Part shown: positions 43,318 to 50,523 of the stretch, piece after piece | Layout: every line of letters begins with the position of its first letter | Position numbering within the stretch: position 1 is the stretch's first letter | Assembly (NCBI RefSeq): GCF_004138485.1 | Contig: NZ_RYEV01000003.1 | Span: 1,116,001 to 1,180,000 of the forward strand | Direction: 5' to 3' | Length of the DNA stretch: 64,000 nt | From: Peristeroidobacter soli | GTDB taxonomy: Bacteria > Pseudomonadota > Gammaproteobacteria > Steroidobacterales > Steroidobacteraceae | The notes under the pieces: model-generated | What the model was told of the DNA's origin: nothing | Seen by the model: only the letters and a program-made list of their open reading frames with translations | Database searches by the model: none | Made by a program: the position numbers and the translations under genes

Positions 43318-43333
43318 GTGTGACGTGCATCAC
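43318..43333. promoter_or_regulatory. Perfect CRP/Clp-type binding site
   Basis: TGTGACGTGCATCACA is an exact TGTGA-N6-TCACA palindrome, the consensus for CRP and its Clp/Vfr relatives. It is centred about 140 bases upstream of the start of the EAL protein gene on the minus strand and 40 bases past the end of bkdB. Two further base pairs on each side (GGCCG/CGGCC) extend the symmetry, so it could also fold as a hairpin ending bkd transcripts. The position fits an activator site for the phosphodiesterase gene. Confidence 0.6.
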
Positions 43334-43365
43334 ACGGCCGCCCTTGGGGATTCCGCCGGGACCAA

Positions 43366-44622
43366 TCAATCCCGGATGAAGATGGTCGCCGGCTGTTCCA
43401 GCTTTTCTTTCAGCGCCTGGATGGACTCGGCGGCGTCGTAGCCGTCGATGAAGCGGTGATCGAACGATGAGGACAGGTTCATCATCAAGCGGACCGCGAT
43501 CTCGCCATTGACGATCATCGGGCGTTCCACGGCCTTGTTGATGCCGACGATGGCAACTTCGGGCGCATTGATGATGGGTGTCGAAACGATGCCGCCGAGC
43601 TTGCCGAGGCTGGTGATCGTGATCGTCGAACCCTGCAGCTCGTTGCGGCTCGCGGTGCCTTCGCGCGCCGCCGTCGTGACACGGCGGATCTCGGCCGCAA
43701 GCTCTTTCAGAGACAGCGATTCGGCATGCTTCACCACCGGCACCTTCAGACCATCGTGGGTCTGAGTGGCGACGCCGATGTGCACGCCGTCGTGCCGGAC
43801 GAGCACGTTGCGCTCGGAGTCATAGCGCGAGTTCACTTTCGGAAACTGCTCGATGACTCGCACCAGCGCCATCGCGAGGAAGGGCAGGTAGGTGTACGAG
43901 GGCGAACCCTTCGGCAGCTGCGAGTTCAGGTGTTTGCGCAGGCGTTCCAGCTCCGTCATGTCGACTTCCTCGACATAGGCGAAGTGCGGAATGTTTCTCT
44001 TCGAATCCGCCACGCGCTGCGCGCTCACGCGACGCACGCCGAGGATGCGGATCTCTTCGGTGCCGGTGCGAACCTGGCGGCCGCTCGGCGCAGAGGCAGG
44101 AGCAGGCGATTTGCCGGCCTGGCGGTCCTGGATTGCGGTCTCGAGATCTCCGCGCTGGATGCGGCCATCGCGGCCGCTGCCGGCGACGGTCGAGAGGTCG
44201 ATGCCAGCGAGCTTCGCGCGTGCACGAGTCGCAGGCGATGCCATCACGCGGCCGCCCAGGACCTTGGCGGGCTGAGCGGTGACGTTGCCGTTGTTCGCAG
44301 CCGCCGGCGTCTTCGCCGGCGCGCTCGAGGCGGCGGGTGCGGATTGAGCGGCGGCAGGCGCGCCCTCGACAGCCACGCTCGCATCCGTTTCCAGCACGTA
44401 CAGTTCGCTACCGACCGCGATTTGATCGCCGGGCTGCCCACCGAGCGAAACCACTTTGCCGCCCACCGGCGCGGGAAGCTCGACCACGGCCTTGTCGGTC
44501 GACATCTCCACAACGGGCTGATCTTCGCCGACGACATCGCCGACCTTGACCTTCCACGCCACGACCTCGGAAGACACCGTGCCTTCGCCGAGATCCGGCA
44601 GTTTCACCACATGACGGCTCAT
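43366..44622 (-). CDS. bkdB: Branched-chain 2-oxo acid dehydrogenase E2, dihydrolipoyl acyltransferase
   Basis: A 418-residue E2 subunit. Residues about 1-80 form the lipoyl domain with the modified Lys in STDKAVVELP, followed by an Ala/Pro-rich linker, the peripheral subunit-binding domain (ASPATRARAKLAGIDL, then GSGRDGRI) and the acyltransferase core ending with the catalytic FDHRFIDGYDAA near residue 384. It transfers the acyl group from E1-bound thiamine diphosphate to CoA in valine, leucine and isoleucine breakdown. The start codon overlaps the E1 beta stop in an ATGA, showing translational coupling. No E3 (lpd) gene follows, so lipoamide dehydrogenase must be encoded elsewhere. Confidence 0.93.
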   Translation of the reverse strand: MSRHVVKLPDLGEGTVSSEVVAWKVKVGDVVGEDQPVVEMSTDKAVVELPAPVGGKVVSLGGQPGDQIAVGSELYVLETDASVAVEGAPAAAQSAPAASSAPAKTPAAANNGNVTAQPAKVLGGRVMASPATRARAKLAGIDLSTVAGSGRDGRIQRGDLETAIQDRQAGKSPAPASAPSGRQVRTGTEEIRILGVRRVSAQRVADSKRNIPHFAYVEEVDMTELERLRKHLNSQLPKGSPSYTYLPFLAMALVRVIEQFPKVNSRYDSERNVLVRHDGVHIGVATQTHDGLKVPVVKHAESLSLKELAAEIRRVTTAAREGTASRNELQGSTITITSLGKLGGIVSTPIINAPEVAIVGINKAVERPMIVNGEIAVRLMMNLSSSFDHRFIDGYDAAESIQALKEKLEQPATIFIRD

Positions 44623-45635
44623 GTCGCCTCCATCGTTGCTTTAATGGCGGCGATGACGCGCGCCTGGCCAGGGAAGTATTCCCACTCGAACGCGTGCGGA
44701 TAGGGCGTGTCCCAGCCGGCGACGCGCAGGATCGGCGCTTCCAGGTGCCAGAAACATTCTTCCTGAATGGTCGACAGGATCTCGCCGCCGAAGCCGCCGA
44801 AGCGGGTCGCTTCGTGGGCGACGATGCAGCGGCCGGTCTTTTTCACCGAGTTCACGATGGTTTCGATGTCCAGCGGCACGAACGAGCGCAGGTCGATGAC
44901 TTCGGCATCGACGCCGGCCTTTTCAGCCGCCGCCAGGCACACGTGCACCATCGTGCCGTAAGTGATGATGGTGAGTTTGTTGCCGGGGCGGACGATGTCG
45001 GCGACGCCGAGCTCGACGCGATAATGACCTTCCGGCACGTCGCCCTTCGGGTGGGAGTTCCAGCCCACCGCCGGCTTGTTCGGATCGCCATCGAACGGAC
45101 CGTTATAGAGACGCTTCGGCTCCAGGAAGATCACCGGGTCGTCTTCTTCGATGGCCGCGATCAACAGACCTTTGGCGTCGTACGGATTCGAGGGCATGAC
45201 GACCTTCAATCCCGACACGTGCGCGAAGATCGCTTCCGGACTCTGCGAGTGCGTCTGGCCGCCACGGATGCCGCCGCCGCATGGCGTGCGAATCGTCACG
45301 GGCGCGCAGAAGTCGCCGCCGCTGCGATAACGAATGCGCGCCAGCTCGCTGACGATCTGGTCGTAGGCCGGATAGATGTAATCGGCGAACTGAATTTCGG
45401 CGACGGGGCGCAGCCCGTTGATGCTCATGCCGATTGCTGTCGCGACGATGCCGCCCTCGGCGATCGGCGAGTCCAGCACGCGGTGCTCGCCATACTTGCG
45501 TTGCAGGCCTTCGGTGGCACGGAACACGCCGCCGAAGTAGCCCACGTCTTCGCCCATCAACACGACGCCCGGATCGCGCGCCATCATGACATCCATGGCG
45601 GAGTTGAGCGCCTGGATCATATTCATCTGAGTCAT
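44619..45635 (-). CDS. bkdA2: Branched-chain 2-oxo acid dehydrogenase E1 beta subunit
   Basis: A 338-residue protein. The ATG at 45635 is part of an ATGA overlap with the E1 alpha stop; the open frame further upstream is only the overlap with that gene. It has the transketolase-like pyrimidine domain (MGEDVGYFGGVFRATEGLQRKYGEHRVLDSPIAEGG) and the C-terminal transketolase domain (RVELGVADIVRPGNKLTIITYGTMVH, then VIDLRSFVPLDIETI). With the alpha subunit it decarboxylates 2-oxo acids of branched-chain amino acids using thiamine diphosphate. Its 3' end overlaps bkdB by 4 bases, so all three genes are translated as one operon. Confidence 0.93.
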   Translation of the reverse strand: MTQMNMIQALNSAMDVMMARDPGVVLMGEDVGYFGGVFRATEGLQRKYGEHRVLDSPIAEGGIVATAIGMSINGLRPVAEIQFADYIYPAYDQIVSELARIRYRSGGDFCAPVTIRTPCGGGIRGGQTHSQSPEAIFAHVSGLKVVMPSNPYDAKGLLIAAIEEDDPVIFLEPKRLYNGPFDGDPNKPAVGWNSHPKGDVPEGHYRVELGVADIVRPGNKLTIITYGTMVHVCLAAAEKAGVDAEVIDLRSFVPLDIETIVNSVKKTGRCIVAHEATRFGGFGGEILSTIQEECFWHLEAPILRVAGWDTPYPHAFEWEYFPGQARVIAAIKATMEAT

Positions 45636-46876
45636 TTCTGCGCGCGCTCCTTCAGCTCCTGAGCCAGCTGCATGCGCTGGCGTGCCAGGCTGGGCGTCTC
45701 TTCTTTGAACACATCCTGGAACATGATTGCAGGGTCGAGTTGCGGGCCGTCGGTGAGCGTGCCGTAGGTGTTGGCCTCTTTCCACGCCTGGTTGACGTGC
45801 TCCTCGCACTCCTTCTCGACTGCTTTGTCCTGCTCGTCGGACCATGCGCCGAGATTGCGCAGATGGCCTTTCAGGCGGTCGATCGGATCGCCGAGCGGCC
45901 AGCTCTTCTCTTCATCCTTCGGGCGATAACGCGACGGATCGTCGCTGGTCGAGTGAGGCGCGGCACGGTAAGTGACGAGCTCGATCAACGTCGGGCCGGC
46001 GCCGGTGCGAGCGCGCTCGGCAGCCCACTGAGTAACCGCGTGAACGGCGAGGAAGTCGTTGCCGTCGACGCGAATGCCCGGCATGCCGTAGCCCGGACCG
46101 CGCGAAGCAAACGAACGGCCTTCACCGCCAGCAAACGTCTGGAACGTGGAGATGGCCCACTGATTGTTCACGACGTTGAGAATGACGGGCGCCTTGTAGA
46201 TCTGCGCGAACAGCAACGCGTAATGGAAGTCCGCTTCGGCCGTGCTGCCATCGCCGAGCCACGTGGCGCAGATGCGGTCCTCGCCCTTGATGGCCGCGGC
46301 CATCGCCCAGCCCACGGCCTGCGGGAACTGAGTGGCCAGGTTGCCGGAGATCGAGAACAGATTGCTTTCGACCGAGTGGTACATCACCGGCAGCTGACGG
46401 CCTTTGCACATGTCCCGGGTGTTGGACAGCAGCTGGCACATCAGATCGACGATCTTCAGACCGCGCGAGATGTGCAGACCCTGGTTGCGGTACGCAGGAA
46501 ACATCATGTCGCTGGGCTTCAGCGCCATGTTGGCGGCCACCGAGACGGCTTCTTCACCGGTGGACTTCATATAGAACGTGATCTTGCCGCCGCGCTGAGC
46601 GCGGTGCATGCGATCGTCGAACGCGCGCGTCAGCATCATGTTGCGCAGGCCGAGCTCGAGATCGGCGGCCGCGAGGTGCGGATTCCAGGGGCCGACGGCG
46701 CGATGATTGTCATCGAGCACGCGGACCATTTCCTTGGACAGGAATTCGGTCTCGCTCAAGGGCGCGTTCGGATCCGGGCGGGCGGCGGCGCCAGCCGGAG
46801 AAACCTGGACGTAACTGAAGTCCGGTTTCTCGCCGGGTCGAGCCGGCGGTCTGGGAACGTGCAGACGGGATCGCAT
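45632..46876 (-). CDS. bkdA1: Branched-chain 2-oxo acid dehydrogenase E1 alpha subunit
   Basis: A 414-residue protein, first gene of the operon. Two adjacent ATGs (46879 and 46876) follow GGAGG; the second has the better 7-base spacing. It contains the thiamine diphosphate motif GDGSTAEADFHYALLFAQIYKAP ending in NNQWAIS (spread over about residues 210-235), the phosphorylation-loop-like APHSTSDDPSRYRP and LATQFPQAVGWAMAAA. It is clearly the bacterial BCKDH type rather than pyruvate E1. It is divergent from an Lrp-type gene across about 260 bases that carry an operator-like inverted repeat, as in Pseudomonas bkd. Confidence 0.93.
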   Translation of the reverse strand: MRSRLHVPRPPARPGEKPDFSYVQVSPAGAAARPDPNAPLSETEFLSKEMVRVLDDNHRAVGPWNPHLAAADLELGLRNMMLTRAFDDRMHRAQRGGKITFYMKSTGEEAVSVAANMALKPSDMMFPAYRNQGLHISRGLKIVDLMCQLLSNTRDMCKGRQLPVMYHSVESNLFSISGNLATQFPQAVGWAMAAAIKGEDRICATWLGDGSTAEADFHYALLFAQIYKAPVILNVVNNQWAISTFQTFAGGEGRSFASRGPGYGMPGIRVDGNDFLAVHAVTQWAAERARTGAGPTLIELVTYRAAPHSTSDDPSRYRPKDEEKSWPLGDPIDRLKGHLRNLGAWSDEQDKAVEKECEEHVNQAWKEANTYGTLTDGPQLDPAIMFQDVFKEETPSLARQRMQLAQELKERAQK

Positions 46877-47075
46877 CATCGGGCCTCCGCAAGCAACTGG
46901 GCGCGCCATCTCGTCCGCCAGTTGCGCTGGCCGGACGGTGGGTGGCGCTTAAACGCGCAAAAAAAGCTGTGGTTCGAACTGGTACGAAGCGAATTCGCTC
47001 GAGTTATGGTGTGGCGAAAAGCGGGCGCTGGTCCGCTCCGCCTGTCCCGGAGCATATTGCGCTACAATACCGACT

Positions 47076-47099
47076 GTTTGGCAGTAGAGTCTGCCAAAC
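47076..47099. promoter_or_regulatory. Inverted repeat (Lrp-type operator candidate) upstream of the regulator gene
   Basis: GTTTGGCAG (47076-47084) and CTGCCAAAC (47091-47099) are perfect 9-base inverted arms separated by TAGAGT. It starts about 8 bases after a TACAAT box (47063-47068), so a protein bound there would block the start of transcription of the downstream regulator gene. Another half-site (TGCCAG) follows nearby at 47105-47110. This fits autorepression by the Lrp-like protein; control of the divergent bkd operon from the same region is likely but not shown. Confidence 0.5.
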
Positions 47100-47134
47100 G
47101 AGACTGCCAGAACAGTAGGAATTACTAGATTTTC

Positions 47135-47668
47135 ATGAGCAGCAATCCTCCAGGCCGTGAACTGGATCGCGTCGACCGGCAACTTTTGTCGCTATTGCAG
47201 GCGGACGGGCGGCTGACCGTCGCGGAGCTGGCGCGCACGGTCAATTTGACCCTGACGCCGTGTATCGAGCGCGTGCGCCGCCTCGAGCGGGAAGGGTTCA
47301 TCGACGGCTACTACGCGCACCTGAACCCGAAGCGCCTCGGCCAGAGCATGCTGGCGTTCACCGAGGTCACGCTGGATCACGCCACGCAGGACGTGTTCCA
47401 GCGCTTCAAGGAAGCCGTGCAGCTGGTGGAGGAGATCGTCGAGTGCCACATGGTGGCGGGCGGCTTCGACTATCTGATCAAGACGCGCGTCCAGGATATG
47501 GATGAGTACCGGCGGGTGCTGGGCGACAAGATCGTCAACGTGCGCGGCGTGCGTCACACGCAAACGTACTTCGTGCTCGAGGAAGTGAAGTCCACGCACG
47601 CGGTGCGAGTCAGCGAAGCGGGGCGGGCAGCGGCCGCGGCACCGAAGCGGCGCCGTGCCAGGTCCTGA
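47135..47668 (+). CDS. bkdR: Lrp/AsnC-family regulator, likely of the bkd operon
   Basis: A 177-residue protein that is very close to Lrp in its whole length: helix-turn-helix in ELDRVDRQLLSLLQADGRLTVAEL, then LTLTPCIERVRRLEREGFIDGY, and an RAM ligand-binding domain (VEEIVECHMVAGGFDYLIKTRVQDMDEYRRVLGDKI). A tail of about 20 Ala/Arg-rich residues is added at the C-terminus. In Pseudomonas, BkdR of this type activates the divergent bkd operon in response to branched-chain amino acids; the same head-to-head arrangement is seen here. An alternative is global Lrp. The gene name follows the gene order. Confidence 0.85.
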   Translation: MSSNPPGRELDRVDRQLLSLLQADGRLTVAELARTVNLTLTPCIERVRRLEREGFIDGYYAHLNPKRLGQSMLAFTEVTLDHATQDVFQRFKEAVQLVEEIVECHMVAGGFDYLIKTRVQDMDEYRRVLGDKIVNVRGVRHTQTYFVLEEVKSTHAVRVSEAGRAAAAAPKRRRARS

Positions 47669-47682
47669 CAACCTTAGATCCC

Positions 47683-47838
47683 AAAACAGGATCAGAAGAA
47701 GAGAGGACCCTCGCTCGGCCCCGTCGCTGCGGAGGAGGAGCTGCCGCGCAAAGGGGGGACCAGAGCGCGGTGACCTGCTGACTCTCGCCGGTACATAGGC
47801 TTCATCCATGCAAGCGAGGGTCTCTCTAAGTCGAGAGA
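47683..47838 (+). ncRNA. Structured intergenic RNA or repeat candidate
   Basis: No gene is seen between 47669 and 47965, but several hairpins follow each other. GATCC-CAAAACA-GGATC lies near 47683-47699. A long-range stem pairs GACCCTCGCT (near 47706-47715) with AGCGAGGGTC (near 47812-47821). An internal GCGG/CCGC and CCCC/GGGG hairpin with a GGAGGAGGAG loop lies between them, and TCTCTC-TAAGTC-GAGAGA is at 47821-47838. A GGA-rich loop is a feature of CsrA-binding RNAs. I could not match a known RNA family, and it may instead be a dispersed repeat. Confidence 0.35.
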
Positions 47839-47965
47839 TCGCTGTGGAAGGCGGTGTGAGCCCCCCGCACGTCCACCAGGGGCATTGCGCAGAACGTGCC
47901 GTTCACGTGAAAAAAATGGTGGATGAGCGCAGGATAGGGTGGTTCAGCCGATGGGAGCCTGCGCC

Positions 47966-48445
47966 ATGACTCAATCCGACCCGCCAGATCTGCAAGCGCT
48001 GGAGGATGCGAGCCGCGCCTTGCGCGGGCTGTTGGGAGTGGTGATCGCGGTCGAAAGGAAGTTCGGCAGTCAGCAATCGCCGTTGGCCCTGCTGCGGCAG
48101 ATCATGGAGGATCCGCAATGGGAGTGGTTGCGCCCGCTGTACCAGTTGATCGCCGACGTCGACCATGCCCTGCATGAAGGCGACCTGCCCCTTTCCGAGG
48201 TTGCGGCCATCGGCGGCCATGCGATTGCCCTGTTGTCGGGGATCGGGGCGCCGGTCGAGCAGGCCTTTCTGGAGCGCTATCGCGCGTTGTTACAAACCGA
48301 CCCGGAAGTGGCCATCGCTCACTCGACCGCCCTGCAAGCGCTACGCAAGCTGCCGCCCGAGGCCGATAGTGAAGCCGAGCGTCTGCATGCTCGTCACCAA
48401 TGGGCCATGCGTTGCAAGCACCGCCGGCACGGGCAGGAAAAGTAG
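47966..48445 (+). CDS. Hypothetical helical protein
   Basis: A 159-residue cytoplasmic protein. ATG at 47966 follows GGGAG (47953-47957) with 8-base spacing; GTG and ATG codons upstream lack a site. It is mostly helical with no membrane segment, and its central segment (ALLRQIMEDPQWEWLRPLYQLIADVDHAL) and the acidic, Leu-rich helices around it suggest an all-helical bundle. The C-terminus is basic (HARHQWAMRCKHRRHGQEK). No family recognised. It is a single gene after the candidate RNA region. Confidence 0.55.
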   Translation: MTQSDPPDLQALEDASRALRGLLGVVIAVERKFGSQQSPLALLRQIMEDPQWEWLRPLYQLIADVDHALHEGDLPLSEVAAIGGHAIALLSGIGAPVEQAFLERYRALLQTDPEVAIAHSTALQALRKLPPEADSEAERLHARHQWAMRCKHRRHGQEK

Positions 48446-48796
48446 CCGTTCATCGCGACGAAGTTATGTCGCGTGCCCTGGCTGTTTTTGCGCAAGTCTC
48501 GTGGTCGATCGGCGACAGGGCGCGCGAACGTGATGATTGCGGTAGGGTTGCCGAAAGTTCTCGGCCCGACGACCGGCGGTTCGCGACCGATGACCGGTCG
48601 AAATGTCTTTATTAGAGCCGCGTCGGGCCTGTCACTATCAGTTTTTTCCCGGTCCGAACAGTGTCTGCTCGTGGAGGCACTTTTCAAGCAGTCAGCCCTA
48701 GTGCAATGTGTCCCTCCCGGAATCGATACGCGGGATTAAAACAGTCCGGGACGAATCGTCGCTTTTGGTTCTTGCACGGAAGAATTCGCAACCACT
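48446..48796. other. Intergenic region upstream of the protein kinase gene
   Basis: About 350 bases. Short frames on both strands lack starts, composition or motifs that would make them credible. AT-richer stretches (TATCAGTTTTTTCCC near 48640-48655) may hold the kinase promoter, and TTGCAC at 48774 lies close to the gene, but neither could be confirmed. Confidence 0.4.
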
Positions 48797-50479
48797 ATGT
48801 CCAGCCGTCTGGAGAATGCGCTGATGCTGCTCGGGCTGGAGTCAGCCGACGATCCTGCCACGTTATGGCAAAACTATACGGATCGTCTGGCGGTTCTTCA
48901 GCACAAGCTCATCAACGCCGAAACTCCGGCGTCCCAGGAATCGGCCCAACAGGATCTGGCCCGACTGGTGGCCGCCTACCAGACCGCGCGTAGCGCCACC
49001 GAACCGGCGACCCGCCAGGTCAATCGCGAAGCCGTCACCATGATGCGCATGGATGACGTGGCCGAACCTGAAACACAGGTTCATCAGGGTTCGAACGTGG
49101 TCATCGGCCCCGGCGTCGTGCTTCAGGGGCGATATGAGATTCAGGCAGTCCTCGGCGACGGCGGCATGGGCCGCGTGTTCGCGGCTCGCGATCGTTTGAA
49201 AGACGAAGAGGTCGCGATCAAGGTACTGCGCAACGAGCTGCTGTCGAGCAACGCCGCCCGCACCCGTTTCCTTTCCGAAGCCAAGGTTTCCTGCAAGCTC
49301 GCGCATCCGAACATCGTGCGTGTGTTCGACGTTGGCGTGGCCAGCGGCCGTTATTTCTTCACGATGGAACGTCTGCGCGGGGTGAGTTTGCGCCGTCGCA
49401 TGCAGGCGCAGCTCGCCACCGGCAAACCGTTCCCGATCGAGGAAGCGACCGCGATTGGTGAACAGCTGCTCGAAGCGCTGCGTCACGCACATCGTTTCAT
49501 CGTTCATCGCGACCTCAAGCCCGAGAACGTCTGGATCGACAGCAGCGGGGTCGTGAAGCTGATGGACTTCGGCATCGCGCGCGCCTATCAGAACAACGAG
49601 CTGACCCGCACCGGCATGAACCTGGGCACGGCCTATTACATGGCGCCCGAGCAGCACACCGATGCGAAGGAAGTCGATTGGCGCGCCGATCAATATGCAT
49701 TCGGCGTGCTCATGTATGAATTGTTGACCGGCCGTGTGCCGATGGGCGCCGTGCAGCCGATCGAAAGGGTTCGGCGCGACATTCCTCGTCAGATCGCCCG
49801 CGCCATCATGCGAGCCATGTCGCCGCGGCCCGATGCTCGATTCGATTCGCTGCGTGAGCTGCAGAGTCGCATCGTCGCTCGTCGCGAGGACGATGGCGCC
49901 GGCGCGATCTTCAACGCCTTCGGTCGCTCGATCACGCTGGGCACGGTTGCCGGTGCGCTGTTCGCTTTCTTCGACAGTCTGAGCATCGGACGCATTCATG
50001 AATGGATGTATCCCTCCGCCATTGCGGTCGGCATAGGCACGGCATTGATGGTGGAGTTCTGCGAGACCTTCTTCCGCTCGCGCTACCGGAGTCACGTCAT
50101 TGCGGCCTTCATCGCGACGGTGATGTGGATCGGGCTGGTGCTGGTCGTCGCGCAGAAACTCACCGGCCTCAGCAACGGTCTGGTGATGATGTTGTGCGGC
50201 TCGGTCTGGGCCAGCAGCATGGACTACGTGACGCGCCGGTGGCGGATCGCCGCCGGAAGATTCAGATTCGAAGTGGCCTTCATCGGGGCCGTGTTCGGCA
50301 CACTGCTCGGGCTGGCGCTGCTGGTACAGCAGGACCACATCACCGATCGCAATTATGTGTACAGCGCGTTGAGCGGCATCCTGCCGGGCATGATCATCGC
50401 GATGGCGTCGCTGCGTCGGCGTCTGTGGCGCCGGACCGATTCGCCGTTCTCGCGAATGTTATCGCTCGCACGCGACTAG
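48797..50479 (+). CDS. Membrane-bound Ser/Thr protein kinase (PknB-like)
   Basis: A 560-residue protein. Residues about 1-70 form a J-domain-like helical segment (LENALMLLGLESADDPATLWQNYTDRLAVL). Residues about 115-375 are a Hanks-type kinase: Gly-rich loop LGDGGMGRVFAA, Lys142 in VAIK, catalytic HRDLKPEN (Asp239), DFG (Asp257) and APEQ. All catalytic residues are present, so it should be active. Residues about 385-545 contain several transmembrane helices, so the kinase sits on the membrane by a C-terminal bundle with no large periplasmic sensor. Targets are unknown. It is convergent with PH-domain genes, with a hairpin at the junction. Confidence 0.9.
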   Translation: MSSRLENALMLLGLESADDPATLWQNYTDRLAVLQHKLINAETPASQESAQQDLARLVAAYQTARSATEPATRQVNREAVTMMRMDDVAEPETQVHQGSNVVIGPGVVLQGRYEIQAVLGDGGMGRVFAARDRLKDEEVAIKVLRNELLSSNAARTRFLSEAKVSCKLAHPNIVRVFDVGVASGRYFFTMERLRGVSLRRRMQAQLATGKPFPIEEATAIGEQLLEALRHAHRFIVHRDLKPENVWIDSSGVVKLMDFGIARAYQNNELTRTGMNLGTAYYMAPEQHTDAKEVDWRADQYAFGVLMYELLTGRVPMGAVQPIERVRRDIPRQIARAIMRAMSPRPDARFDSLRELQSRIVARREDDGAGAIFNAFGRSITLGTVAGALFAFFDSLSIGRIHEWMYPSAIAVGIGTALMVEFCETFFRSRYRSHVIAAFIATVMWIGLVLVVAQKLTGLSNGLVMMLCGSVWASSMDYVTRRWRIAAGRFRFEVAFIGAVFGTLLGLALLVQQDHITDRNYVYSALSGILPGMIIAMASLRRRLWRRTDSPFSRMLSLARD

Positions 50480-50523
50480 GGCCTGTGCAACGCAGCCCAT
50501 CCAATGAGTGTTAACAGGCCCTA
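50477..50523. terminator. Inverted repeat at the junction of convergent genes
   Basis: TAGGGCCTGT (50477-50486) and ACAGGCCCTA (50514-50523) are perfect 10-base inverted arms around a 27-base loop. The arms contain the stop codons of both converging genes (the kinase and the PH-domain protein), so it may end transcription in both directions. There is no T-run. Confidence 0.5.

Noticed and set aside
47683-47838. 6S RNA, signal recognition particle RNA or a SAH riboswitch in the gap after the Lrp-type gene
   Set aside because: Compared by eye with the known core motifs of each; the closing stems and internal motifs do not match.
48863-50338. A 491-codon open frame antisense to the kinase gene
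   Set aside because: Shadow of the kinase gene; His- and Arg-rich with no conserved motif. High GC makes long opposite-strand frames common here.
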